Part shown: in pieces, positions 11,282 through 29,062 of the stretch
Numbering within the stretch: position 1 is the first letter of the stretch
How the letters are laid out: each line of letters begins with the position of its first letter
Assembly: GCF_040802235.1 (NCBI RefSeq)
Contig: NC_133157.1
Span: 87,964,001 to 88,028,000, forward strand
Length of the DNA: 64,000 bases
Direction: 5' to 3'
Source: Manis javanica
Lineage: Eukaryota > Chordata > Mammalia > Pholidota > Manidae
The notes under the pieces: generated by a model
Told to the model about the DNA's origin: nothing
The model's input: the letters and a program-made list of their open reading frames with translations, nothing else
Database searches by the model: none
Made by a program: the position numbers and the translations under genes

Positions 11282-11712
11282 GTCTGCGTCACCTCCCCAA
11301 TTAATCCCACTGAGAGGAGCGCCCAGCATCCCAAGTGCACCAAGTCAGGGGAGATGTTCTGGAAGCCTGAGTGAGGGATGTTTCCCACACTGCAGGGCCA
11401 TGGGCTGGGCGGATCCCCACAGACGTCCTGGGGCCTGGGTTAGGGATGTCTCCCATACCGCAGGGCCAGGGGCAGGCCGGATGCCCACAGAAGGTGGGCC
11501 AGATGCCCAAGGGGCCGGATGCCCCAACCTGGATGTAGCTCTGATTTCAAACGGACCAGGTGAAAATGGGTTAGGAAGGGAAACAGACCAGGGAAAACTG
11601 AGGGACTCACCGGAAAATAGTCCACGCAGCAGAGAGCAGGCTGAGGTCCCAGGTTAGGAAAGGAGGGGGCAGGGCTGCCGGTGGCCAGTAGAGGCTCTGC
11701 GATCACACTCCT

Positions 11713-11733
11713 TCCTGGGTTTTTTCGGCACCA
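11713..11733 (-). promoter_or_regulatory. Primer binding site, tRNA-Phe type
   Basis: The minus strand reads TGGTGCCGAAAAAACCCAGGA, starting two bases inside the 5' LTR. The complement of the mammalian tRNA-Phe 3' end is TGGTGCCGAAACCCGGGA. The site matches apart from extra A residues in the A-run and a G-to-A change. This places the element with tRNA-Phe-primed class I ERVs. Confidence 0.8.
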
Positions 11734-11735
11734 AA

Positions 11736-12156
11736 AGTAAGATAAATTCTAGCCGAAATAAGCAGGCGACGAGAGGCAACAAAGGGCCAGGCAGTTTATT
11801 TGAGTGCAATTCCCAGGCAGAGTTCACCAGTCTACAGGGATGCAGGCTGGGAAAGTCATGCCCAGGAGGGGAGGCAGGGAGTTTTTAAGAGAACAGGGAA
11901 GGGAGGGGGAAGTGGGCTGCGCTAGGGGTAGGTTGAGAATTTCTATTGGCTCAGGGTCTGGTGATGGACAGCCAGAGGTCTCCTCCTTCCAGATGGAGGG
12001 GGTCTGCAACTGGAGTTTGTCGGCACATCATGGGACTGGAATCCAGGAAGAGCTGTCTGTTCGTTCCTTCCCCATATGGCACAGAGCTACTTGGCGCTGT
12101 CTCTGCTCTGCCTGCACTGTCCTCACCCTTCTCCCTCCAGTATCTCCAGCCTTACA
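11736..12156 (-). repeat. 5' LTR of the class I provirus
   Basis: Aligned end to end with the 3' LTR at 6,512-6,919. The outer end (minus-strand start) is TGTAAGG. The inner end reads CTTACT, so the usual terminal CA has mutated. Flanked outside by 'cccac', the copy of the 5-bp target duplication. Confidence 0.92.
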
Positions 12157-12485
12157 CCCACCGGCACAGACCACCGAGTCCACCAGGACCCCCTCTGAAA
12201 TGCCCCGAAGGCTGCACCCCTGGAGAGCCAGTGTCCAGGCCCCTCGCCCACCAACACAGACCCGTAGAGATCCACCAGGAGCCCCTTCAATAGACCCCCA
12301 AGTTTGCAGCCCTGGAGTGCAGTGGGCCCACCTTCCCCTGCCAGCACAGACTCTTAAGATCCACAAAGATACCCTTCAAGAGGCCCCCTAGGCTGCAGCC
12401 CTGCAGTGCCACTGTGCCGATCTCTCCCCCACCAGCACAGACCCATTGTGGCCCACCAGGAACCCACCAATAGGCCAGTCTACTA
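12157..12485. repeat. Right end of the 90-bp minisatellite
   Basis: About 3.5 units continue the array interrupted at 6,511, for example 'ccaccaggaccccctctgaa' and 'ggctgcagccctgcagtgcc'. The last unit ends at 'aataggccag' (12,470-12,479). Within about ten bases the sequence becomes SPATA31 3'-coding homology ('acagttaaacaaacagcagg'). The array therefore abuts copy B directly. Confidence 0.88.
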
Positions 12486-12841
12486 CACCACAGTTAAACA
12501 AACAGCAGGAGTTCCAAGCTCCAGTATGTGGGTGTTACCACTCCTGCAGGCAGCCTGGCTCCCCCGAGCCATGGAAAATGAGTCGTACATGGTGCAGCCA
12601 GCCAGCCCCCCAGCAGGGCCAGACTCTTTCTGTCAAGAAAAGGTAAGTCAGATGCCGAGAGTCCTTGGAACATGTCAACTTGAACAACGAGCAGCTGGAC
12701 CTGAGGAGCTCCATGTCCTGGTCCCACAAGAAGTCTTTGTCTTCTCCAGTCAGTCGCTGCCAAGGTGGACCAGCCATGAGACACATCCCAGGCCAACAGC
12801 GACACTGCCCGCAGCACTGTCCTCTTCGCAGAGGTGTCTAG
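12486..12841 (+). pseudogene. SPATA31-family 3'-terminal coding fragment (copy B)
   Basis: A truncated copy of the last ~118 codons of a SPATA31-family gene. Readable landmarks are KQQEFQAPVCGCY, then NNEQLDLRSSMSWSHKK, then a C-terminus HCPQHCPLRRGV ending at TAG 12,839-12,841. From memory, human SPATA31A proteins end with a very similar segment. A CAA-to-TAA-type change puts a stop in frame at about 12,644-12,646, just after VKKR. Nothing upstream of this end is present, because the minisatellite abuts it. It is not expected to encode a protein. Unlike copy C, it keeps the family's apparent native C-terminus. Confidence 0.8.
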
Positions 12842-14390
12842 TCTGGGCAACCACAAGGTGCTCTAAGCTTTTCTCGTTGTTGTCTCTAAGAAAAAATTCA
12901 AACCTTTTTCTCAGTACATCCCAGATATTTAAGGCTCTCCTATAAACAAGTTTTTTCCCCTCATAAAAAGTTAGTGTATTGGCTTCTGTCTGTGCTGTGC
13001 TCAGGACACGCTTTGGCTTCCAGAAGGGAGGGCAGGGAGGGAGGGGTGTGGGGCCCTGCAGGATTGCTCCTTACCCCAGGTCTCTTCCTTGCACCTGTTT
13101 TCATAGCACTGTCATTACACAACACACAAAAGAATGAGGAAACTAACCTATGAAGGTCTCACCCCCTTCCAGGGTATATTTCACTGTATTTCTTCTGTTT
13201 CCATGCCACTTTGAACTCCAGGCTGCTGTGGAGGGCAGGTGTGCAGAGGCATTACAAAGCTGGGCATTCCTCTCAGGGTCTGGGAAATATCAGAGCCATG
13301 GGACTGGACGTCTGGGAGGGCGTGCTGCGTCCTGAGGTCAGAAGGAGAAATCTTGCACCTGGGCCTCTTGGTGGGGAACCGATGACACCTGCCCTCCGGA
13401 GCCCTCTTCTCTCTCTGTTGGAGGCTGGATTGAGGGGGCCCCGTGAACCTGACCTGGTGTTGCCTCAATGAAATGGACATACACCCACCCCCACCTCTGT
13501 CTTTCCCACACTGTGGAGCAGCATCAGCCAGGATGGCACTGTCAGCTGGTGCACGGTGGGGGTTGAGGGGTGGAGCATCAGGAAGGCTGCAGGGCTGTGG
13601 TCCACCCTGTCCCAAATGAACGAATGGCTGTGCTCAGGAGTCACCCACCTTCCCCTGTCAGTCCCAGAGGAGGAGTTCTGGAATGAACTAAAGAGGGCCT
13701 TGAACCTTGAGTGTGTGGGGGGTAAAACTGCAGTATTTCCGGAATCCCTCTCCTGGCCTTAGCCTCTCTACACACCCCACTGCAGCTTCTCACAGGCTCT
13801 GTGGCAAGGCACGGGGAGAGGCTGTTCTCCCCTCCTGCTGTGTGATTGGCCTGGCCCCATCAGCTGCCAGGGATCCATCCACAGAGCTTCTCCTGAACAG
13901 GGAGGGTAGGGCGGCGAGTGCGCTGTGACCGCCTGGAGAAGGAGAGCAAAAGCAGCAGCCCGAGGGGAAAATGGAGCCAGGCCTCACTGTGAGCAATGAG
14001 CGGGTTTCTCCCGTTGACGCTGGAAGTCTAGCCTTCCCGTCACACTGGGTCATTAGTCCTGGACCGGGGGCAGTGCTGCCCCCTAGAGCCACAGAACGGA
14101 GTGATCACCTGACCGCTGTGCACTGTGAGCCTCTCGGAGTGAGGAACTGGAAAGGCTGGATGTGTGGAAGGAGGTGCCCATGAATGTGCAGAGAACACAG
14201 CGCCCCCTGGGGTCCGACGGCCATCTGCAGACCTAGAGGGAAGGAAATGTTAAGAGCTCAGTGACTCATCCCGGGCCCACCCTGGGGTCTCCACCCTGCT
14301 CCAGCCCCAGGATCACAGGCCTAGCGAAGCCACCATTAGGTCGCAGGCAGAGGGCCAAACTTCTAGGAGGAAGGCGAATCAGAGCTAGTT
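12842..14390 (+). repeat. 3' flank of duplication copy B
   Basis: Collinear with 23,260-24,800 (copy C), and in part with 330-1,010 (copy A). Shared words include 'ttcatagcactgtcattaca' (13,101; 23,520), 'gaacacagcgccccctgg' (14,192; 'gaacacggcgccccctgg' 24,611) and 'gccaccattaggtc'. A 'cctataaacaag' polyadenylation-like region follows the fragment. Homology stops near 14,390. No gene is seen. Confidence 0.8.
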
Positions 14391-14461
14391 CATCTTCTTT
14401 CCATTAATTGTTTGGACTCATGTCATTTTTAAGTAACATACCATCAGTTTTAAAATACACT

Positions 14462-14872
14462 TGTTATGCCCAAAGTCGCAAATCCCAGAAGACCACTGAG
14501 GAGCCAACACCGATGCAAAAGCAAAGAGCCTTTACTCGAACCAGCTTGAGTTCAATCTCCCATCTGTACCAACACAGCAGCAAGATGCTGGGGAGAGAGA
14601 GAGAGTGAATTTCAAGAACAGAAAGGTTTTATGAGACTCTAGGGGTGGTTGGTGGGTGGGGTGATGGTCATGGCTCTGGTGGATTGGCTGGGGAGTCAGC
14701 GGGCTTCTTGCTGACTGGTGAGGGGGGAGCCCGGGTCCTGATTGGCTGGAGTAGGATCCGGGTCTCAATTGGCTGGAGTAGGATCCAGGGACTCTCCCTG
14801 AAAGGGGTCTTGTTGGGGACATAGTTATTTAACATAGAACAAAATGGAGTCAGTCCCTGGTTTGCCCTTTCA
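14462..14872 (-). mobile_element. Solo LTR, class I (gammaretrovirus-like)
   Basis: A 411-bp element bounded by TG...CA on the plus strand ('tgttatgccc' to 'gccctttca') with a 4-bp direct repeat 'cact' outside each end (14,458-14,461 and 14,873-14,876). Read on the minus strand it has three CCAAT-type 'ccaatc' motifs and then a U5-like end 'tttgcgactttgggcataac'. No internal viral sequence is attached, so it is the product of LTR-LTR recombination. Confidence 0.85.
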
Positions 14873-14876
14873 CACT

Positions 14877-16728
14877 TCTGAAAAGGGATGCAACTTACAA
14901 TAGATATCACTTCAAATTCATAAAAATAAGGTCATTTTCCTCAAATTTAATACTAAAAGGTCCATTATTTCTTACTCTAGTTTTACTTACCTTTATTTTG
15001 AGTTATTAAAAAGAAATATAACACATCTCTCATCACATCACCAAGAAAACCTAATTGCTCTTATTCTCCTTGACAAATGATTAATTCTGGACAGAGAGCT
15101 TGCTAGGCTGGCTGCCGGCTGTCAGCATTAACTCCTTGGAAGTCCCAAGTATAAACCATACACTATAAACCTCCTCTTTCATTGTTTTTTTTTTTTCCCA
15201 CTGAGTGTGTGATACTTAATTTTCCTGTATACTTAAATGTCTCAAGAAGGTTTTAATTCCTTTCGTATTGCATTGATATTTTAGTTAACTTTATAGTCAT
15301 AAAATGACTTATACTCTGTTTTTTAATATGCTGACAAAATGATGAAACATCAGATCATCCTTTAAAGAAAAATTGATTTTGATTGACATCCGGCTTTTGA
15401 CAGCAACATTGGAGATCAGAATACAAGGCAATAACATGTTAAAAAATTGGAAGGAAACAAGTTTTAAGCCTTTACATTCAGCCAAGGTCTTTTAAACGTG
15501 AGGAAACAGAAAAACATGTTTTCAGAAAATAAGATCTGAAAAGTATTATCTCACAGAAATCTGTTTGAAAATTTTCTTAGAGGAAATATTCCAGTAGGAA
15601 AAAAGATAAACCTAGGAATATGCAATTAGGGTTGTGGAGATAAGGATTGATGTTAGTGATGTTTATTGTATAATAAAAAAAAACATGAAAATGTAGCATA
15701 TTTGAAATAACCCAGAAGCACAGCTTCAGGAAATATCCCCTTGAAATAAGAGCCATGATGATGGAACAAGAAAAAGCAGAGGAGGGGAGAGGAGGTAAGA
15801 CTACTTGCTTGGTTTGCTGAGATGATGCTAAAGTTGACACATGTAAGAAACTGAGGAGGAAATTCACATAATATAAAACCATTATGATATTAAAATTTTC
15901 CAAATTCAAACAAACAGAAAAAAACTTGATCTATAAAATAGAAGATGCAAAAGGTGCAGAAAAAAAGAATAAAGTATGGAAAATAAAGCATCAAATAAGG
16001 TGATAGAAATAAATCCTAATGGAACAAGTTAAATAAATCAAGGGAAAGGTAGCTGGGCAAGATTTTTAAGTGGCATAAAAAATCAGACAAAATATATTGA
16101 AAATAGAGTCATGGAAAAAATAAAGAGGTCAAATATGCATACAAAAAGACCTAAGTCCAAATTTTGATAAAAGGTTAAATTCAAGATGAGAACGTCATAA
16201 AGGAGAAAATGACATATAGGCCACAGAAGCAATAGTAGGTGCAGAATGTGCTTAAGAATGTGCACATTCATGACAATAAAACCAAACAAACTCGAATGCC
16301 ATTCCCACCAGGGCTGTAGGAAAACATGACTGCCAAGCTGGGGATACACATTAAGTCCACATGGAGCATCAAGACACATTCAGCACGTGAATCCCTCAGT
16401 GACTCCTGACTTAACTACTGCCACAGAGGGGACGTAGGATGGTATCATAAGGGAATCCACAGATGACTTGAAACTCCCCCTCTCTTTGGAGTGGGCTGGA
16501 CTTGAGGCTCCAGTGGTGTGGAGGGGAGGGGAATGGAAGGCAAGTTTCACCCAGAAAAAAATATGCACCCTAGGGATGACTGATGAGACTGCTCTAGACC
16601 TGACTCAGCCCCAAGGCTTTGACTCCTAGTCTCATCCTCTACCCTGCAGACCTTAAGGGTCAGTGCTCACCCAGTACCCTTAGCTCACCCTCACCCATTC
16701 CTGACCTCTGGGTGTAGCACATGTGCAT
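14877..16728. other. AT-rich intergenic sequence, no gene recognised
   Basis: Open frames are short and have no codon bias or domain. One T-run at 15,185-15,196 and A-rich stretches at 15,900-16,160 suggest decayed retroelement tails, but I cannot name an element. Confidence 0.5.
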
Positions 16729-17062
16729 GTCTGAATGTTTGTGTCCTCCCATGATTCACAGGTTGAAATCATAACTCCTCAAGATGTTAAGATGTGGGGC
16801 CATAGTCAAGTGATTCTCAGCCCTTATTCAGGGGATTAGTGCCTTATAAAAGGCTCCAGGAGATCCTTAATCCCCTCCCACTGGGAACAGAGTGAGAAGC
16901 CTCTGGCTATGAACCAGGAACAGGGCCATCACTAGAGGTGACCATACTGGGGCCTTAATCTTGGACTTTCCTGCCTTCAGAGCTGTGAGAAATACATTTT
17001 TGTTGTTTTTAATCTATCCGGTCTGTGGCATGTTGTGATGGCAGCCCCACTGGACTAAGACA
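16729..17062 (+). mobile_element. MLT1-type MaLR LTR
   Basis: The order 'ctgaatgtttgtgtcctccc', 'gttgaaatcataactcctca', 'gattagtgccttataaaagg', 'ctgtgagaaatacatttttg', 'ggcagccccactggactaag', 'aca' follows the remembered MLT1 consensus from start to TAAGACA end. Diverged and with small deletions. Confidence 0.8.
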
Positions 17063-17892
17063 ACATGCATGGAAAGTGAGGACTATCTTTTCGCAGAGTA
17101 AGAATAAGACCCATCAAGACAACATATGAAAAAAATTTTTTTAATACATTATTATGGATTCTTGGATTTGAAAATGCCTGATTGGTTTGTGAAAAGATGA
17201 GTTTGCGTGTGTGTGTTTACAGCAAGTCCCAAGAGTACACAATTTAAAGCTTTATTAATGCCATAATTTTAAATGCTACAGACTTACAAATATATCATTT
17301 TAAGGATTAACTACTTACAATTCTTTCATACTTAGATTTCTGAATTTTGAATAATTATTTTAAATTTTTGTGCCAGTCCATCTGATTGAAAATGGGACAA
17401 AGCACTATTCAAAATTCACAAATCTAAATATATGTAAAATAAATTTAAGTTCTGTGCCTTGGTTTATACCGGGCATAAACATTATGTGGGGAAGGTGGAC
17501 AGAGGAAATCCTCAGTACAAATCATCACGAAATGGCTAAAATTCCAGGGTCAATTTAAGAATTTCAAGGTTGATGAAATTGAAGGGCCTCTAGTCAAGAT
17601 CTCTAATGGACCATGAGAATCAGATAATGTCTGGATGACTGGAAAAACTGTCTCTCTGACAAGGTGGATGGGGTTGGAAAAAAGGACTCAGAAGGCCCAG
17701 GAGGGCTGCAGAGCCCTGTGGGACCAGATGGTGGTGGGGTGCCTATGGTCCCGCCTGCTCCTCCTCTTTCCCCTCCCCCACCCTCAGGAGCCCTTTGTGA
17801 CCAGGCCACCCTCTGTGATGTGGGCCTGTTGTGCTGTGCCCAAGCACATGCCCAGAGGTCAGTTGCTCTAGGGCGGCAGTGTGGATCAGATG
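17063..17892. other. Upstream region of the SPATA31-like pseudogene
   Basis: 17,063-17,590 is AT-rich without gene signal. 17,640-17,880 becomes GC-rich just ahead of the SPATA31-like first exon and may contain its former promoter. I see no clear TATA box. Confidence 0.35.
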
Positions 17893-23254
<5,362 letters not shown>

Positions 23255-25490
23255 CCACACTGCCCACGGCACTGTCTTCATTCCTCATTCATGCCTCCAA
23301 GAAAATTTCAGTCCATGTAGAGAAAACTTTTTCTCATTAGCACATCCATGATATTTAATGCTCCCCAATAAACATGTTTTTTTCCCTCATAAAAGGGTAG
23401 TGTATTGGCTTCTGTGTGTCCTGTGCTCCTGATACCCTTTGGCTTCCAGAAGGGAAGGCAGGAGGGAGGGATGTGGTGGCACATCGCTCCTTACCCCAGG
23501 TCTCTTCCTTGCACCTGTTTTCATAGCACTGTCATTACACAACAAAAAACTGCAAATGAGGAAACTAACCTATGGAGGTCTCACCCCCCTCCAGGGTCTA
23601 TTTTGCTGCATTTTGTCTGCTTCCATGCCACTTTGAACTCCAGGCAGCTGTGGAGGGCAGGTTTGCAGAGGCATTACAAAGCTGGGCATTCCTCTCAGGG
23701 TCCAGGAAGCATTAGAGCCAAGACAGTGGAAGTCTGGGAGGGGGTGCTGGGTCCTGAGGTCAGAAGCAGGAGAAATCTTGCACCTGGGTCTCTTAGTGGG
23801 GAACAGATGACACCTGCCCTGCAGTGCCCCTTTTCTCTCTGATGAAGGCTGGATGGGGAGGGGCCCTGTGAACCTGACCTGGTGTGACCTCAATGAAATG
23901 GACATGCACCCACCCCACCTCTGTCTTTCCCACACTGTGGAGCAGCATCAGCCAGGATGGCACTGTCAGCTGGTGCACGGCGGGGGTGGGTGGGTGGATG
24001 GAGCATCAGGAAGGCTGCAGGGCCGTGGTCACCCCTGTCCCAAATGAACGAACGGCCGTGCTCAGGGATCACCTACCTACCCCTGATAGTCCTAAAGAAG
24101 GAGTTCTGGAATGAATTAAACTGGGGCTTGAGTGTGTGGGGGCTAAAATTGCAGTATTTCAAGAATCCCTCACCTGGCCTTGGTCTCTTTACATGCATCC
24201 CTGCAGCATCTTGCGGACTCTGGGGCTAAAGCGTGGAGAGAGGCTGTTCTCTCCTCCTGTTGCGTAATTGGTCTGGCACCTGTCAGTTGCCAGGGATCCG
24301 TCCGCGGAGCTTCTCCTGAAAGGGAAGGGTGGAGAGGTGAGTGCACAGTGACCCCCCAGAGGAGGGGAGCGAGAGCGGCAGCCCGAGGGGACAAACGGAG
24401 CCGGGCCCCACTGTGACCAATGAGCGGGTTTCTCCCATTGATGCTGAATGTAGCCTTCCCGTCACACTGGGTCATTCGTCCCGGCCCCAGGAACACTGCT
24501 TCCTCCCGGAGCTACAGCACGTAGCAGTTATCTGACACCTGTACACTGAATCTCTGGGAGAGATTTGAAAAGGTTGGATTCGAGGAAGGAGATGCCCATG
24601 AATGTGCAGAGAACACGGCGCCCCCTGGGGTCCCACCGCCATCTGCTGACCTAAAGGAAAAGTTAAGAGCTCAGTGGCTCATCCTGGCCCCACCCTCGGG
24701 TCTCCACCCTGCTCCAGCTCTGAAATCACAGGCCTAGCGAAGCCACCATTAGGTCCCAGGCAGAGGGCCAGACTTCTAGGAGGAAAGCAAATCAGAGCAA
24801 GTTAATCCCTTCACAGTGTATTCTAAGCTTGCCCATCAATTCTTGAATTCTCTTCAATCCAGAAAGGATGAGTTACACATAGGTGGGGGACCCAGGACTG
24901 AGAAACTCAGGATGGGACCCTTGTCTGTGACCTTCACTAAACGCATGGCACAGGGGCTCCTCCCAAGGGAAAGGTGGGGACTTACAAAGCTGGGAGACCA
25001 GCTTACAGTTACAGTTACCTAGGCGGCTTGCCTGGCTCCCAGTCCTTGCTGATTCCAGCAGGACAGCCATCAGATGGGATTTGTCACATGGTAGGGTGGG
25101 GTCAGGGGACAGAAGTGACCTGACCAAAATTGGGTGTGTTGGGGATGCAGGCCAAGAGGGGCCCTCTTCTCTCTGCCTCCAGCGCAGCTTCCGTCTCTGG
25201 CCTTACCATATAGGAAAGCAGCGGGATGCGGAGCAGTTGCTCTACACAAATCCTGTGCTTTGTGCCACCCATGGGGTGCCCAGTGGGCCAGGCTGATCCC
25301 AGGTGTTCCCAGGATTGAGACCTGCTCCAGGGATGCCTGGTCCAGATAAAAGCAAGAATGGGCCCCATCCCACAGGCCTGTCAGGACCCCAACATGTGGT
25401 TCTGGGAGCAGGTGGGGAGAGGCCGAGGGGATCCAGGCTGCTCCAGCCTTGGTGTCTCCCAGGAGCCAGGAACTGACTACAGGCCCCAAT
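23255..25490 (+). repeat. 3' flank of duplication copy C
   Basis: Continues from the pseudogene end. An 'aataaacatg' signal at about 23,367 is the likely old polyadenylation site. Collinear with copy B to about 24,800, and with copy A from 24,110 to 25,488 (for example 'cacctggcct', 'gtcaggaccccaacatgtgg' at 1,607 and 25,380). At 25,488, where copy A enters the 90-bp array, copy C carries unrelated unique sequence. Confidence 0.8.
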
Positions 25491-28400
25491 TTCTGAGCAG
25501 CCTCCAGAGGACCCCAGCAGGGGACTGGATCTGGGATACAGGGGTGGGGGCAGTTTGAGACCCAGGGCAGAGTGCCCCTGGTTGGGGGCTCAGCAGAGGG
25601 TCACAGAGCAGGGACCCTGAGTCTAGGGGCTGTGGGTCCCTCTCAGCGGCACCTCCAGGCAAATTCCAGGATGTGAGGGTGCTGCACATGCACCCAGGAG
25701 GGAGACGTACCACAGATGGTGATGGTGACAGAGCAGCAACAGGAAGATGAAGCCCCTCTGCCGTCTCTACTCAGGCTTACACAACATGCAGGTCAGCCAG
25801 CAGTGGAGAGGCAGGATGCACCCAGGGACCATGCAGACCACTCAGAGACAGTTCTCCACAGAGACCTCTCACACAGACACCTTCCACAGAGGCCACGTGT
25901 CTCCCAGACACCTTAAACTTCACACAGGGCCCTCATGGTGCATCACGGACCCTTAGAAACCTCATGTAGCTTTTCCACAGAGATCTGTCAGCAAACCTCT
26001 CAAAGCCTTCTCAGAAGGCCTTCACTTACACCTCATCCAGACAGCTCCCCCAAAGACCTCACGTGGCTTCACAGAAACCTCATCCCAGGGCGGAGCATGG
26101 AGACCTCGCACTATCCCACAGAAACTCAGCACACGGTCCTAACAGAGAATTGCGTCCATTCTTTGGGACCCATTGCCAAGACCTGCTTCAGAAATGGGAA
26201 CCGCCCCAGCAAACTGCAGATCCCTGACATTCTCCGACGTCAGCACAACTCTCAGCACGGTTCTGGGCTTGGGAGAACTGATTAGGAATTTCAGTTCTTC
26301 TGCAATGTCATTGAATCTGAACAAAACTGCAGATTCCACGTGTAGATTTGTAAAATGAATTATTCCACAGGTCTTCATGCACTTACAAAGCAAAACTTTT
26401 CAACACAACTAAAACACTCAGTCTCCAATGAGAAAAAATATCTTACTTGTCCAGTTTTAGTTATCCCACCAAATGGTAACACTGTCACATTTTTCATTTT
26501 GCTGGGGACAAGGCCTGAGACACATTTTTTATATTAGTTATTAATATAAAATTGTTTACTTGGGAAGCTTAAAAAAATGCACAGGAAATGGAATCTAAGA
26601 ATGAAATGAACCAGGAAAGAAGCATCTGGACTCACACTTGCCTCCCGGAGGCTACATAACTATCATGTTGTTAAGCTTAGAACACCTGGCATCATCAGAC
26701 TTGTTGAGTTTATTTTGTAGCAAGTGAACAATTGTGAGGATTTTTTATGAATAAGACAAATTCCTGATAATATTCCTATTGTATCATCTGGCAAAATTAT
26801 ACTTGTTATTATTCTTTAAAATGTAGTCATGAGTGCAAGTGACACTCCTATCTGTGTTTCCAGGATATGACACAGTCCTAATGCTCAACTAATATACTTA
26901 AACTGGCAGGCGGGTAAGAAGGGTTCATTTTTTAAATACTCTGTGAAATGCATGTTTTCTAACAAAAGCAGTCATTCCTTTTATATTATTACAGGGCAAA
27001 TAAGGACACACTGTTTTGAAATAGTTTTGAAATATTATAAAACATATCAGTTAATATATGCTTGAGATATTCATATGGCCTAAGAAAACTACTGAGGAAG
27101 GGATATCGAATCATCTGAATTGAAGACAGCACACATTTAATCAATGCATGTATTATAATAATGAATGAAAGGCCCCACTAATATGTCCAGCACTTTCCAA
27201 AGGGTGCACTTTGATGAAACTACATATTTCTCACTGCTCATCAGCAGCCTGTTATCCTTGCCATAGTAAAATCTCCACTAATGGTGGCTGTCAAATCTGG
27301 GTCACATGTAGGTCTCTCAGGTTACCCACTGGTATGACAGCATCAGTCTTTTCTCTAAGAAGAACAGGGCTAACATGAAAGCTCTTTTTTCCTATTCCAC
27401 AATAAATTCAATTTTCCTATTTCCCCATCATTGAAAAAAATTCTATTTTTTTTACTTTATTCTTTTATGATTCAATGACAGCATAAGGGAATAAAAGTAT
27501 GATCATGGATGTCATCTAATATTCTATCATGTTTACATTTCTACTAATGCATGTAGATTGATCAGAACAAAAAGGAAATAGGAAAAAGTTCATGCAGGAA
27601 TATCCTTTGCAAGGTGATTATTTTAAGAGGGTTAAAACAAATGATTCTTCTTCAGTCTTTTGAGTTAAAGTCACTCAAGGTGGTCAGAAAGTCTGGAAAC
27701 ATGAAAAATGTCCATAATTAATTTATTGCTATACCACATTGGATGTGCTGTTCCTCACTAGCAAGTCATAGTTCAGTAAGCTGTGCAAAACTATACTGGA
27801 CAATGTGCATTAAAGCAGTATTCCCATCAGTTGTAGCACACTCATCTGTCATGCATTGCCTCACATGATTTGTGCATTTAATTTTCATGGAATAAGCTTG
27901 CACCTTTAGAGGGATCAATCTATTAAAAAGATACTACTAATATTTTCAGACTCTGTGGGCATCTGTATTTTATTTTTAGTAAGATTCACTAATGCAAATC
28001 TTATAAACATTTTTACCATTTATATATACTCAGACAAAATGCATATCAAAAGCTAGATCCCTCTTGCCTTAAAAAAGTTTTACATCAAAACATTTTACTG
28101 AAAATGAAATGACTTTTAATCTATAGATGAAAGAATCTCTACATGGTATTTAGGCTATATTACAAATTTGGATTTAAAGTAGCTTTTTACTTAAAACAGG
28201 TGCCACACTGATTTTAACAAACTAGGTGCTCTGGAACACAGTCTCAAGGGGATCATCCAGTCACTTTCTAGCATGAAAAGTGTCCAACACTATATTTGTG
28301 GACAAAATATGTATCTGCAAGAATTTTCACAGAAGAGCAGTGCTGGGAGGAAAATAATGCCTCTGGGTGATAATATTCTTCCTTCATGACTTTGTTGTGG

Positions 28401-28723
28401 GCCCCCCAGGCCTTGTGGCTGCTGCCATCCTGTCCCCAGGTCCCCAGGCTGTGGCCTTCATTGTCAGGCTCAGGGCACCCAGGAAGCTGTTGTCTTAAAG
28501 AGGTGCTCCCATCCCCTCTGGTCCCCTGGCTGCATGGGTGTACACCCGGAACCATCTCTGGCTGACAGGTGTTTGTGAACTAGCTGTGCTTCATAGAGCA
28601 CAATGTGCACACTAGGGTAATTCTTACCCCTGCCCTCTATAAACTCAAGGGAGAAGCAATGACTATTAAAATCATCAGCTTGAAAAACAAAGCGCGTGAG
28701 TTTACCCCCTCAGAGTAGTTCCA
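25491..28723. other. Intergenic region, no gene recognised
   Basis: 25,800-26,150 has a loose 'ccacagagacctc' reiteration without fixed period. 26,200-28,200 is AT-rich with only short frames. 28,205-28,560 is GC-richer, and its minus strand has a 95-codon frame with no recognisable domain. I see nothing I can support as a gene. Confidence 0.45.
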
Positions 28724-29062
28724 CCAGTCTGCTAGGGCTCCTGTAACTAAATCCCACAGACTGAGTGGCTTAAAGAGCAGAAATATACAAGCTCACATTG
28801 TTGGAGCCTGGAAGTCAAAGGCCAAGGTGTCAGCAGGCCTAGTTTCTCTGCGGCCTCCCTCCAGGGCTTGCTCCTCAGTCTGTCTCATCTCCTCCTATAA
28901 GGATTCCAGTCATATTGGATTAGGGCCCAGCCACATTGACTTCACTTTACCTTAATTACCTCTGCCAAAGCCCTCTTTTCAAATGCACTCACATTCTGAA
29001 TTACTGGGAATTAAGGATTCAACATAAGAAATTTGGGGTACGGACAAAACTGAGCCATAACT
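28724..29062 (-). mobile_element. MLT1-type MaLR LTR, reverse orientation
   Basis: The plus strand shows, in order, 'cccacagactgagtggctta', 'gtcaaaggccaaggtgtcag', 'tcatattggattagggccca', 'taattacctctgcc', 'cacattctgaattactggga'. This is the complement of an MLT1 LTR from its 3' to its 5' end. Confidence 0.8.

Larger units (their letters stand above)
6512..12156 (-). mobile_element. Gammaretrovirus-like endogenous provirus (HERV-F/H-like class I), internally deleted
   Basis: A two-LTR provirus in minus orientation: 5' LTR 11,736-12,156, primer site 11,713-11,733, gag, integrase remnant, env, 3' LTR 6,512-6,919. A 5-bp direct repeat 'cccac' flanks it (6,507-6,511 and 12,157-12,161). Minisatellite sequence continues on both sides, so it inserted into the array. 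The primer site matches the tRNA-Phe 3' end, as in HERV-F-type class I elements. Protease, RT, RNase H and the integrase N-terminus are missing at a junction near 9,478. By eye the LTRs differ at about one base in ten, which suggests an old insertion. All genes are broken. Confidence 0.92.

Noticed and set aside
28268..28555. 95-codon minus-strand frame
   Set aside because: No recognisable domain or conserved motif. GC-rich patch only.
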